Shown here piece by piece: positions 13,178 to 23,718 of a DNA stretch of 64,000 bases. The DNA is taken from contig VZRZ01003208.1 of the NCBI GenBank assembly GCA_013398175.1, positions 124,429-188,428 on the forward strand, read 5' to 3'. The position numbers were made by a program, and so were the translations under genes. The notes beneath the pieces were generated by a model. That model saw only the letters and a program-made list of their open reading frames with translations, had not been told where the DNA came from and did no database searches. This DNA comes from Climacteris rufus. Its lineage: Eukaryota > Chordata > Aves > Passeriformes > Climacteridae. Each line of letters opens with the position of its first letter. Within the stretch, counting starts at the first letter, position 1.

Positions 13178-13295
13178 TGTCTAGATCCTTCCCCAGGTTT
13201 GTTGCCCTTCTCTGGATACACTCCAGCATCTCACAGTCTTTCTTGAAGCGAGGGGCCCAGAACTGGACACAGGAGGTGTGGCCTCATCAGTACCA
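13178..13295 (-). mobile_element. CR1 LINE, continuation of the split copy
   Basis: Minus-strand CR1 resumes exactly where the left half stopped. The signature is the complement of the segment around 'TTGCCCTTCTCTGGATACACTCCAGC' and 'GGGGCCCAGAACTGGACACAGGAGG'. It then ends near 13295, the 5' truncation point of the original insertion. Confidence 0.9.
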
Positions 13296-13934
13296 TCTTG
13301 ACATTTACACAAATTTTCTCATGTGATACTACTTTTAACTACTGAAATCTGAAGAAAAGACAGCTATGATCAAAGTTTCACTCATAAAGCTTATATACAA
13401 GTTTCAGATGTTACACCTTGCTCAAACATTTACGCTTATAAGTTGCATACCGAGGGTCATTTCTCTCAATGTAAGTGTACTATAGTGCTATATTGTAAGA
13501 GGTTTCATTACGCATCTGAATGAGTTCGGGAGTTACAAATATTTGGTTGTATATAAAGCAGATGATATGTTAGTTTTACCTTATACGATGTGGGCTAGAA
13601 CCAAATGACTCTAGCAGTATTGTTTCTAGGAAAAATTTCATTTCTTCAAGTGAAAAATAAGATTTTGTCATTAATTTGATGGAGCATGAATAGACCATTA
13701 AACTTGAATAAGATTTGCTTTGCTTTACCTAACAAACTTGAAATTATTCTGAAGTCTTTTATCCAAGGTCTATTTGATGTCAATATACAAATGCTCCTGA
13801 GAACAGGAATCAGATTGCCAGTTCTCCATCATCCAGCTGAATGACTGAGCTATTGGGCTAGAAGGCTTCTTGCATGGTTATGAAAGTAGAAGATGAGAAG
13901 CTGCTTGGTTGAGGTTAAAACTGCATATGTAATT
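13296..13934. other. Unique noncoding stretch
   Basis: AT-rich sequence between two CR1 copies of opposite orientation. No gene or recognisable structure was seen. Confidence 0.55.
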
Positions 13935-14345
13935 AGACTTGATGACTGTCCCCAGTTAACATCCTCATAGAGAAGCCATTGAATTATAGGTTGGATGAGC
14001 AGATTGTGAGATCAGTTGAAAACTGGATGAATGGCTGGGCCTAAAGAGTGATGACTGGTGGAACAAAGTCTAGTGGAGGCCAGTAATTAGCAGTGTACCC
14101 CAGGGCCCAGTCCCATTCAAAATCTTCATTTAATGAGCTGGATGATGGTGCAGGGTGTACTTTCCAGCAAGTTTACTGATGACCCAAAACTGGGAGGAGT
14201 GGTTGATGCATCAGATGGTTGTGCTACCATCCAGAGGGACTTCAGCAGGCTGGAGATATGGGCTAAGACAAATCTTACGCAGTTCAACAAGGGGAAATGC
14301 AAAGTTCTATATCTTGGTAGGAACAACACCACTCATGTATATATG
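13935..14345 (+). pseudogene. CR1 LINE ORF2 relic (end of reverse transcriptase domain)
   Basis: Plus-strand CR1 from the reverse-transcriptase region of ORF2. It starts near 'CTGTCCCCAGTTAACATCCTCATAGAGAAGCC' and runs to the segment encoding an 'FNKGKCKVLYLGRNN' peptide. The catalytic F-A-D-D box reads F-T-D-D at 14172-14183. The segment encoding the preceding 'FNIFINDLD' block carries an extra T near 14128, which creates a stop and splits the frame. Only the last third of the reverse transcriptase survives, and the 3' UTR is missing, so the copy is dead and was also cut on its 3' side. Confidence 0.92.
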
Positions 14346-17300
14346 GAGGTCTCTGTGTTATAGGGGTAATACTATAGGGGAGATTTGATAATATCTCCAT
14401 GTCTGTAAGAAATGCAGATGAAACATTGACTTTTTTTTTATTATAAGTGTTTTGAGAATAAGAAAAAGCCAATAATTTTCTAGGTCACTAGTACAGGAAT
14501 TTTTATCTTTTCTTGTGGCTTGAGAGCTTGGATGGACTCCAGAACATTTGGGCAAATTTTATACGGGGACAGAAAGGGACTGAAGTCACAGACTATAAGA
14601 ATGATATAAGGAAAGGAACTAATTCTACCTTCCTAGGAAAAGAGAGTGTCCTCTCCTAAAGCTGACTACGGAATATGATTATGCACAGGAGTAATTGCAG
14701 CTGGGTGGTCAGTTGCAATTTGTTGACATCAGTGATCATCACTGCATACTTAAAACTGAAATAAAATTTAAACTTAAAGCTTAAGGTCACTGTCTTGACT
14801 TTAGTAACTGATGTTTTAAAGACAGTAAAGAAGAGAAGAACTATGTGAAAAAAGATTTAGAGTCTCATATATTAATGGAAAACAGCAGGCAAATGAGGAA
14901 GGTGGATTTTCAGATTGCAGGAACTATCTATTGCCTAATAATGTATTAAGAAGTCAATGTTTCTTTTCATACTCAACCAAGAATCTAGATTCTCAAAACA
15001 TCATATCTAAACAAAAAAAGGGAATTTGTAAAGGAATCATGTTTTTTAATATCCAGAGTTTTGTTGAGCAGCAAAAACATCATCATCATCATCTTTAAGT
15101 TATTCAAAGTGATACAATAAAATGTTTCAATTAGTTTGTTGCATTGCTCTACATAAGAGTGGATTTGCTCATCCAAATATTATATTGCTATAAATCACAT
15201 CAGAGAACACAGATTAAATTCAAACAAAATTAGAGTAATGTCCTGAGTCAGGATATCTTCCTTCAGTCTCCTGCAGTGTGCTGTCTGGAACTTCTTCATC
15301 TTCACGTATTCCACATCTTCAAGTGTTCCACAAAAATGTAATTTGGATTAAAATTTTCTCCAGAACTAATTGCAGAACAGGAATGTTTTCAGAAAACACT
15401 TAGTCCAAACAGAATGTTCTTTCAGTATGCTGAGGAATGGCAGCCTGCAAATATCAAACTATTTATTTAAGAAATCTTGAACAAATCAATAATATATCTT
15501 TCTTTGTACAATTTGTGTTTCTATTTAAAAGAACAAATTATAATTCCTTTTGTTTGAACTGCTGAGCTTGAACCTGGTGTTAATTCAGAAGAGAAGAGAG
15601 AAGAGAGTGTGAGACTGTTGTTGGTAGTTCTGCTTTTCTGCTTTCTATGCGGCACGTTTTGTCAGACAATCCGCTGCCTAGTGCTTGTAAGCAAAAGATA
15701 GAGCAGCTTTATGTTATCCATGAAAACTATAAACCTATGTGACACTGCCAATTGATCTGCAGAAAGATCACATAATATTTGAAGGAGATCAACAAAAGTG
15801 TTAAAAATTCTCAGAACCAAAAGTAAATATCTTAGAAGTCAAGATAAGGATGCATCTCAGGAGTTCCCTGGATATCTAGAAGTTAGATGTCCAACGCAAA
15901 ATAGTTGGTTAGGCTCTCTCAAGCATCTCCAGCTGACAAAGTACAGAGAAAGAAATATAATTTGGAAATTCCATCTCTGTCCATGGGCTATATAGGAAAC
16001 CTAAATATTTTTTTTAGATTAGGAATCTGACTTTTCAATGAGTAAAGCTGGGCAGGATGCATCTTCCTGTTTGGATCCAGAACATTAGAACTCTGTCTTT
16101 TGGGAATGAAGTTTTTTAAAATGTATTAAAGTCAACAGACATTATTTTAATGTGAGATTTTCACAGAAATTTACATTGGATTTGGAACAATTCTAAAGAA
16201 TTGTTATTCTCAGATATTGTTTCCTAATAAGTTTCGTCTGGGATAGGTACAAACTAGAAAGAGACAAAAATACAGCTTACTGTCTTTTCTTAAAATAAGC
16301 AGATCTATTGCATAGCCGGCTAATTTCCAATATATGTATTTGAATACATTTTGCTATTTTCCAATGTTTTATTCTTTTTTTATATTTTTGATATGAATCC
16401 AAAGAGCTTTTAAGCTTATATGTAAAAATGACTACATTTAAAAAAAAATAAATGTCTCCTGGTTACTTGATTTTTGCTCTTCTATGGGATTATCAGTCAT
16501 TTGTCTTCTTTTGTCACTCAATCAGGCATTTTAGTGGGATCTATCAGTCTCTCTTTTTCCTGGGATGTCTGTTATAATATGTAAATGTTGCACTGCACCA
16601 ATATGAGTAAGCTCAAAATGTTCTGTATGAAATTTGAAGAAGTCATTCAGCCACTTGGCTCCTCAGACTGCTTTTTTCAGTATGCTAATTTGCAGAACTG
16701 GGTTGCTAGTTTCACTGCTAATGATGAGATCAGAATAAGCTGTTGCTGCTCTCACTGCATTGAGTGACAGATAGCCCCCTGCAAAGAGCAAGTTTGAGTG
16801 AATTTTTTTTCCGAAGAATCAAGCTATTAGCTCTGCCACTAAATGCCTATATCAGCAAACAACTTTTAAAAACCAGAGAGTGTGTTCTGTCTTTAGTCCC
16901 CAGAATAGAGTACTTCCATCTATCAACAAGAAAAATACACTGTGTAAAACCTAGAGGTATCCTTGAAAGAACAAAAGAGGTGGCTGCAGTTATTACCCTT
17001 GAACAAGTTTCAAATGTGTTTGTATCAAGAGAAGTTGAAGGTATCAAAGAATTCTAGAAAATTTTAAAGATTGCCTTCATATGGTATTTGTGGGAGACAG
17101 TGCCCTCCTTCAGGTTTGCTGCAGTGACAGGAAAAAGCAGTGCACATTTTATTGACATATATCTGTATAGGTACTAAAAGTACACCAATTGCTGTGTTAT
17201 CAGCTGAGCTATCAAATAACATCAGTAAAATGCTTTTCTGCAGATCTCAGGTTCTTAAAACATTGTTTACTTTATTTCTAAATAAAAGAAACATCTACAA

Positions 17301-17809
17301 TCATAATGTGAGGTTGTTGCCCTTCCCTCTGAGGTCATTTCTTTTAAGAAGCCTAGAACTTTAAAATTACTGTTTACGTTTAGTGCACCACATAAGGAAA
17401 ATGATTCACCAGTCACACTGAAATTGGCTGAAAGAAAGCAGAAACCACAGACAGGAGGAAAACAGAAGGAAACAATAGAGGCAGGGCAATAGACAAAGGA
17501 ATAAGGAGGTGTAACATGGAGAAAAACCTTTTCAGAGCAGTAGCCATGACATCTCTCATGGGTTGTGATCCCAAAAGCTGTCACAGAATAGGCCGCACTA
17601 CTCATGGTCGTTTATTGTTTGTTGAGCTCTGAAATTTTGCATGATTCTGCAGATAATGCAGTTCATAACCACTCCAAAGAACACAGGGAATTATCTGTAA
17701 AACCACCCATTCCAAATGAACAGTGTTTCAGGACACAGACAATCATAGAAAATGATCCCATTGACACTAGAGTGTCAAATCTCTACCTTATTATTAAAAA
17801 AAAAAAAAA
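14346..17809. other. Unique noncoding stretch before an assembly gap
   Basis: No gene or recognised interspersed repeat was seen. Openings at 16764-17057 (97 codons, plus) and 17267-17605 (112 codons, minus) lack recognisable motifs and compete with openings on the other strand. A (CAT)5 run is at 15078-15092. Confidence 0.55.
15078..15092. repeat. (CAT)5 microsatellite
   Basis: Five CAT units in an otherwise AT-rich stretch. Confidence 0.75.
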
Positions 17810-18048
17810 NNNNNNNNNNNNNNNNNNNNNNNNNNNNNNNNNNNNNNNNNNNNNNNNNNNNNNNNNNNNNNNNNNNNNNNNNNNNNNNNNNNNNNNNNNN
17901 NNNNNNNNNNNNNNNNNNNNNNNNNNNNNNNNNNNNNNNNNNNNNNNNNNNNNNNNNNNNNNNNNNNNNNNNNNNNNNNNNNNNNNNNNNNNNNNNNNNN
18001 NNNNNNNNNNNNNNNNNNNNNNNNNNNNNNNNNNNNNNNNNNNNNNNN
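17810..18048. other. Assembly gap (239 N)
   Basis: Unresolved bases. The left edge is a run of 14 A and the right side begins CAGAAAAAAAAG, so the gap sits in or beside an A-rich tract. Long openings that run across it are artefacts of reading N as an open codon. Confidence 0.99.
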
Positions 18049-18107
18049 CAGAAAAAAAAGAAAATCCTGAACTGTTGTGACTGATAGCAAATTTTCTACC
18101 ACTGGAG

Positions 18108-18367
18108 GGCTTGTCCTCAAATAGATATTTCCTGGCATATCTATAATCTATGCTGCTATAGCTGTATCTTTTTAAGATCAGTATAGACATTCTGTTTCAA
18201 AATAACAGTAATTTTGTTTGGAATAATTACTCTAGAGTAATTATTCTGGGACAAAATAACAGTTTTGGCATACAGAATGTCCACATGGGAGCTAAGACTG
18301 ATAGAACTATGGCAGAATAATTAGTACAGTGTGTCTATGCCAGGAAATATCTATGTGTATACAAGCC
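18108..18367. mobile_element. Palindromic MITE-like element
   Basis: About 260 bp fold back on themselves. The outer arms share a perfect 19 bp inverted match (18121-18139 with 18336-18354), extended outwards by GGCTTGT / ACAAGCC (18108-18114 and 18361-18367). Inner arms share GACATTCTGT / ACAGAATGTC (18186-18195 and 18272-18281). The centre is a perfect 26 bp palindrome at 18221-18246 with TCTAGA in the middle. The remaining arm sequence pairs imperfectly with small indels, as expected for an old copy. No open reading frame is present. This is the architecture of a foldback, non-autonomous DNA transposon; I cannot name the family. Confidence 0.7.
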
Positions 18368-18534
18368 AGCATGTCAATATTATATTCTTTTTACTTACAT
18401 CCCTTAGGTTTTGTGGTTTTTCAGTGGTTTTTATGTTGCACATAGTCCATCTTGTTCTTCTTGTTAAGAGGACCTTTATAAAATGTTCCACTTGAAGATC
18501 TGCTGTTATGGATCAGGGTCATCACCTGGTAGCA

Positions 18535-19146
18535 GTTGAGGGGTTGGGAGCCATGTCCAGGGAGGCACACAGGCAGGCTGAGCCTGAGCCCTACCTCAGC
18601 AGCAGGAAGAAGGGGTGAGTGACAGCAATGGGACACTAATGTTGCAGGGGGACAGAGGACACTGCCTGCCCACCTGGCTTGCTGCCCAGGAGGGCTTCCT
18701 GCTTGCCAGGTGCTTGGATGTGGAATGTTACGGAGGGACCACCAAAGCTTGTCCAGCCCTTGGACTGTCACCCCTTGTTGTTTTTCCACATGGGCACCAA
18801 TGATGCTGTGAGGGAGATGTGAAGTACATCACAAGTGTGAAAACATAACTGTGGGGATGAGGGTGAAGGGCATGGAGATTGGGGTCCCAGGCAGTTTTCT
18901 TCTCAATACTGAGATGAATATAGAGGGTAGATTTAGATTAGCTCTTAGGAAGACATTCTTTCCTAGAGGCACTGGAACAGGTTGCCTGGAGAAGTTGTGA
19001 ATGTCCCACCCCTGGAAGAGTTCAAGGCCAGGTTGGATGGGGCTTTGAGCAATCTGGTCTAGTGGAAGGTGCATGTCCATGGCAAGAGGATTGGAACAGA
19101 TGATTGTTAGGGTCCCTTCCAGCCCAAACCATTCTGTGATTCTATG
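18535..19146 (+). mobile_element. Internally deleted CR1: ORF1 esterase piece joined to 3' UTR
   Basis: Plus-strand CR1 in two blocks. The first, to about 18911, matches the SGNH/GDSL-type esterase domain of CR1 ORF1. A V-S-D-S peptide at 18615-18626 corresponds to block I (usually G-D-S), and an F-H-M-G-T-N-D peptide near 18784-18806 corresponds to block III. The two lie in different frames, so the coding sequence is broken. The second block, from about 18915, is typical CR1 3' UTR ('AGGCACTGGAACAGGTTGCC', 'TTGAGCAATCTGGTCTAGTGGAAGG') and ends with the terminal ATTCTGTGATTCTATG. ORF2 (endonuclease and reverse transcriptase) is entirely absent between them. The left boundary is approximate. 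Confidence 0.85.
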
Positions 19147-19177
19147 TTTTACTGTGAAGATAGTTGAAAACTTGAAC

Positions 19178-19342
19178 CTGGTTGTTCAGTGACATTGAGA
19201 AGTCTCCAGGCTTGCAGATATTCAAAACCTGACCAGGAGTGATCCTGAGCAGTATACTCCAGCTCTCCCTACCTTGAGGAGAGAGGTTGAACTAGATGAT
19301 CTTCAAAAGTGCCTTCCAGTATCAAATGTTCCGTGATATTTT
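19178..19342 (+). mobile_element. CR1 LINE fragment, 3' UTR
   Basis: A second CR1 tail lies directly downstream, from a different and more diverged subfamily. Its signatures are 'TTGCAGATATTCAAAACCTGACC', 'GTTGAACTAGATGATCTTC' and a decayed end 'TGTTCCGTGATATTTTG'. It is 5' truncated, with about 165 bp left. Confidence 0.82.
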
Positions 19343-22300
19343 GATTATGTAAAATACATATGTCAAAGAACTGTTCTTACTGTGATTATCAGAATTAACA
19401 TTTGTGCACTATTACCTAGACTTGGCAAGCTCCAGTAACCAAGAGCCTTTTTCAGTACTTTTCCTTATCGTGATAATGTTGTTCTGGAAGAAATTATGAC
19501 ATAATTAAATATTCAGAATCACTCAATGATTTTAATTTGGCATCACAGTTGTTATAACAATTTTTCATATTTATTTTAAAGATTATAAAAATACCACACA
19601 CAGTGTAAGATCACACATTCAATAGTCTAATACTCAATCATGTAGAGAAGAATTCCTGCGTCATCTGGGTGGGATGGATAATTTTATTTTAGTCTGAATA
19701 TTTGAAAGGATTAGTAAAACATACATTTTTGGGCCTAAAATTTGATACTTGTAATTTCAAATTACTTTCATTTCTATAAATGACAAATGTAGCAAACTGT
19801 AGTGCCAGAAATGTATGTAATTTTGAAATTTTGTGATGGTGTGTCCTTATTCCACACAGTCTTTTAAAACCTCCCTCTTGTTAAGTGTTATCCTGTAGTA
19901 CAAAGATTTGACAATGATTGCAGCTAATAAAACGGGCCAGTTACCTTTTAGGAACCTGCAATGGAAAAGTCAAAATTCAATTGAGAGATTTTTCGTCAGG
20001 ATCTCATAAAGAATGAATGTCCTAAATATCAAGATTTTAGCTCAACAGGAATTTAAAATTCATTGACAGTCATTCAAACAGTGACTTGTGAATAGCATCA
20101 GACTAGACTGGGCTTTAGGAAAGGAAATCACAAGTGCCCCATGTCCTGATTTTATCTCTGGCAAATGCCACTGAAACATTTAGTGAAGTATTTTAGAGTA
20201 ACATTGTTCAGATTGTAGTGGGTGGTTTTCCCCCTCTGCTGTTACCATTAAGGATTTTTTTTTGGTGGAAAATGAAGCAAAGTGTTCATCTTTCTCAAAT
20301 ATTTGTTCCTAGAGCTTGCTGTAAGACAAAACTTCAGTTCTTCTAATATGAGTCTCAGTGACTGTATCACTCTGGAAAGGAAGAATCTTAATAATATTGC
20401 CAAGAAAATCCCTATCACACATGCCGATCATGTTATTTTTGGTGGAGGACAGCTTGAGGTTGGCTGGAAACACTTCATCTTGGAGCTCCAGAAATTGTCT
20501 GTGCTTTTATAATTTTCCCTTCTGACATTAATTTTTCCAAATATTATGAGCCAGTGTTATAATGTTAATTAATATAACATTAATTATTATAAATATAGCA
20601 TTAATACCTGGCTTTTTTGCTTGTTGCAGACATTCATTCCTAATAAAAGAGGAATTCTAACATATAAGAGAGTCATTTCAGCTCCAGTTCCTGCTAGCAA
20701 AACGTGAATCCATGAAAGCCTTACATCATTTAATATCATCATTCGTAATTAGTATTCATTGCTGTTCAGCTATACAGGTCGTATTGAATTTAGCTTTTGG
20801 GCCTGCATCCAGGGCTGTTGTTTTTTTTTCTTCTAGTGGTGTTACTGTTCCACTCCTTTGAACCTAAGGCAAGTTGCCTTAACTCTTAGTACTGATAGCA
20901 CCAAGGGACCAGGATGATTAATTAATGAATCAGCCATACTCTAAGGAATTATATAATGGATTCATTTGGTGCAGTGTTTCTACAATACTCTGAAAATATT
21001 CCAAGTGGTAGGTATTAAATGTGAAGAGAATATTAGTACCTATTATTTGATATTCAGTCAAATAAGAAAACCACTCATCCTCTGCATCTATTTCCACTTG
21101 TAAATTTTTAGTTTTCCTATGAAAAAGTAGGTTAAGGTTAAGAGAGAGGCTGAATTTTTAAAGGACGATGACAACTATAAAGACAAAATGACAACCAATG
21201 GAAAATGGGAGATGTATGTTAGAATAGTAAATTACAGGAAGAACGGTGCTCTGAAGGGGTTATCTTTGATACAGAACAGAGAAAAAACATCAGAGGAAGC
21301 AGAATGATAAAATGCATTAAGGGATCAAAGTGTAACTAACCAAGTACAGAAATGAATGATGCAAGTGATGCTGATGGTAACAAGAAGCTAGAAAAAGAAG
21401 TATAAGAATTAAGGCAGTTTGTGTAATCGCTAACAAGATCCTGTAAGGAAGGAAGTTGTAAAGTACACTTAATTAGAAAGAAAGCAGGGGTGTATGTGTG
21501 TATGTCTGTGCATAACTATATGCCAGCAAGCAAAATTTAATACCACCAAAAAATATGTTAGATGATGCTCTACTTCAGCAAAGTTTCAGAGAGAAGATTC
21601 TCTTCTCTCAACATTTTTGAAGTTTCCAAAGCAAGACAGTTTCTGAAGAAACGTAGACAATATAAGCCACTTACTCTTAAAAATCAATTTACTAAAGGGG
21701 ATGCTGGAACAAATCCAAAGCTGATTTGAAAATTAAAGAGGATATGATTGTGGTGACAGTGGTGCCCTACAGAACTGAAGTGTTTGAGGAGGAACAGTAT
21801 TTCTGCATTGATTGTTTGACCTGTATTGAAAAAGAAACATGAAAGTCAAAGCTCTGCTAGGTAGACATTGATAACTGGAGAGGTGTCTTTGTAATTGTAG
21901 TAAAAGCATGCCAGGGAACACTGTATGCAACTCCACATCCAGCTGCTACTTCTCCTTACACAGTTCAATAATGATAATATATATCCCTTAGGAAACAGGA
22001 CCTAAGGTTTTCTATTTATTCCCCCACTACTTGGCCTTTTCAAAGTCAGAGTTTAAATCAGTGAAACAAGTGACTTAAAGAAACTTCCAGGACTGGAGAG
22101 ACCATGATTGCTGTCCTTTAAATCTTTCCCCCACTGAGGTAATAATTTAAGAACAAATTGTCTAACCTTTCATCAGTCCAGGGCAGATTATGACCATAGA
22201 CAGCATCAAATCAGTCTATTCAGAGAAATCATGGCTGGCAATTTTCTGAAACCAAATCTGAATACATATATGCAGAATAATTAATACAGAAATATTAAAG

Positions 22301-23404
22301 TAACACATACAGATGGACAGATAGATACATGCACAGGATTGAGCTAATTATGCTGTCTCTAGTGCTGCACTCGATTTCAAGCAGAGCATGACACAGCCAA
22401 CTCTTTTGGATACTTAAGGTCACATTCTTTAACTAGTAAGCAAAAAGTCATTATTATAGATATGGTGTTGTATATCTTTCAACTGCCAGGAAAAAATAAA
22501 TCCCTTTTTACATAGCTTTACAGTCAACAAAAATGGTTACAGTTCACTGGAAATTTCATTCTTGAGGGTAAATTTCTGGTGATAGTATTAATGAGTAATT
22601 CCTTTGATAATCTCTGGCTGCGTTATCATGATTTATACTTATCTCCCAAATTTTATAAGACAAGGTGCATGCACTGTAGATCTATTAAGTTGCTAGACCA
22701 TACAAGCCTTACATGGAATTCTTTGGTTATATATAAGGTCTTTTAGTAGGATGCGTTTCTTTAAGGATGCAAACCCAGCATGCACTTGGGTATTTATTGC
22801 AGGATTTCTATAAAACCTACTTTCAGGACCATGCTTCTTACTCTCTTGACTTTAGAAAATAATTTCAAGCAAGCAAAGGCTTGAGACCAGCAGGACAGCC
22901 CTTCTTCAGGATCTGTATAATAACACAGTCCAGGGAGCTCATCTCCATGACGAAAAACACCAAAATCTATCCTCAGGTGTTGCAGAGGCTCACTGAGCTG
23001 GGAATCGAATTCATTGAAAAGCAGATAACACTGTGGTGCTTGAGGCAGGATGAAACAAGATCTAAGAAAATAATCAGACCCCTAGAGCAAACAGACGTAG
23101 ATGACATTTTCTGAGCTGAACAAGGATCTCCATTAAGTGATCATTCACAGTCATATTTATTGACAAGATCAAAGTAGGAGGAAGCCGTTTGCTGACACAG
23201 ATTGTTCTGGACCACAGGGTCCTGCTAACAAGGAATCATAACGAATAGAGACAGAACAGAGATGATACTGAGAACAGCACAGAGAATTATATTCCTTTGT
23301 GTTGTGAATGTGCCTTATCCCTCCACGTGTGACTAAAAGATATGGTTGATTACATTGGATCCCTGGTTCTGGCATTAAAAGTCATTCCTACATTTATTTC
23401 TTTA
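19343..23404. other. Unique AT-rich noncoding stretch
   Basis: No recognised repeat was seen. It contains an AT-rich hairpin at 20550-20612 (8 bp perfect stem 20560-20567 / 20575-20582, with outer GCCAG / CTGGC). A 77-codon opening at 22881-23114 is discussed as a finding; it starts from TTG and has no clear splice boundaries. Confidence 0.5.
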
Positions 23405-23718
23405 AGACAAAGCTGCAACAGGGGTCCCTCTGCCAATCTCCCCTCTAGTACATATGATGACCTAGACACCATATAGTATGAAATATCCCTTTAGTTTGTT
23501 GGGATCAGCTGTTCCATCTGTGTCCATCACAACTTCTTGTGCACTCCCAAGCTCCTCACTGGTGGGGTGGGGTGAGAGGCAGAAAAGGTCTTGGTGCCGT
23601 GCAAGCCCTGCTCAGAGGTAATGAAAACATCCCTGTGTTATCAATACTGTTTTCAGCACAAATTCAAAATTTAGCTATTATGAAGAAAATTCACTATATC
23701 CCAGCCAAAACTAGTGCA
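23405..23718 (-). mobile_element. Truncated ERV LTR (U3 side)
   Basis: Minus-strand piece of an abundant avian ERV LTR. The right end (complement of 'TATCCCAGCCAAAACTAGTGCA') is the 5' terminus of the LTR. Going inwards the sequence keeps the family order: 'AATGAAAACATCCCTGTGTTATCAATACTGTTTTCAGCACA', then 'CTCACTGGTGGGGTGGGGTGAGAGGCAGAAAAGG', then 'AACTTCTTGTGCACTCC', then 'GGAATATCCCTTT'-like sequence. Only about 315 bp are present; R and U5 are missing, and the left boundary is uncertain. No internal genes and no target duplication were found. Confidence 0.75.

Noticed and set aside
16764..17057. 97-codon plus-strand opening
   Set aside because: No recognisable domain, opposed by a 66-codon frame on the minus strand, and no splice or promoter context.
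17604..18190. Openings of 110-158 codons on both strands
   Set aside because: Most of their length is N bases translated as unknown residues across the assembly gap.
18421..18789. 122-codon minus-strand opening
   Set aside because: Antisense to CR1 ORF1 esterase sequence; the identifiable motifs are on the plus strand.
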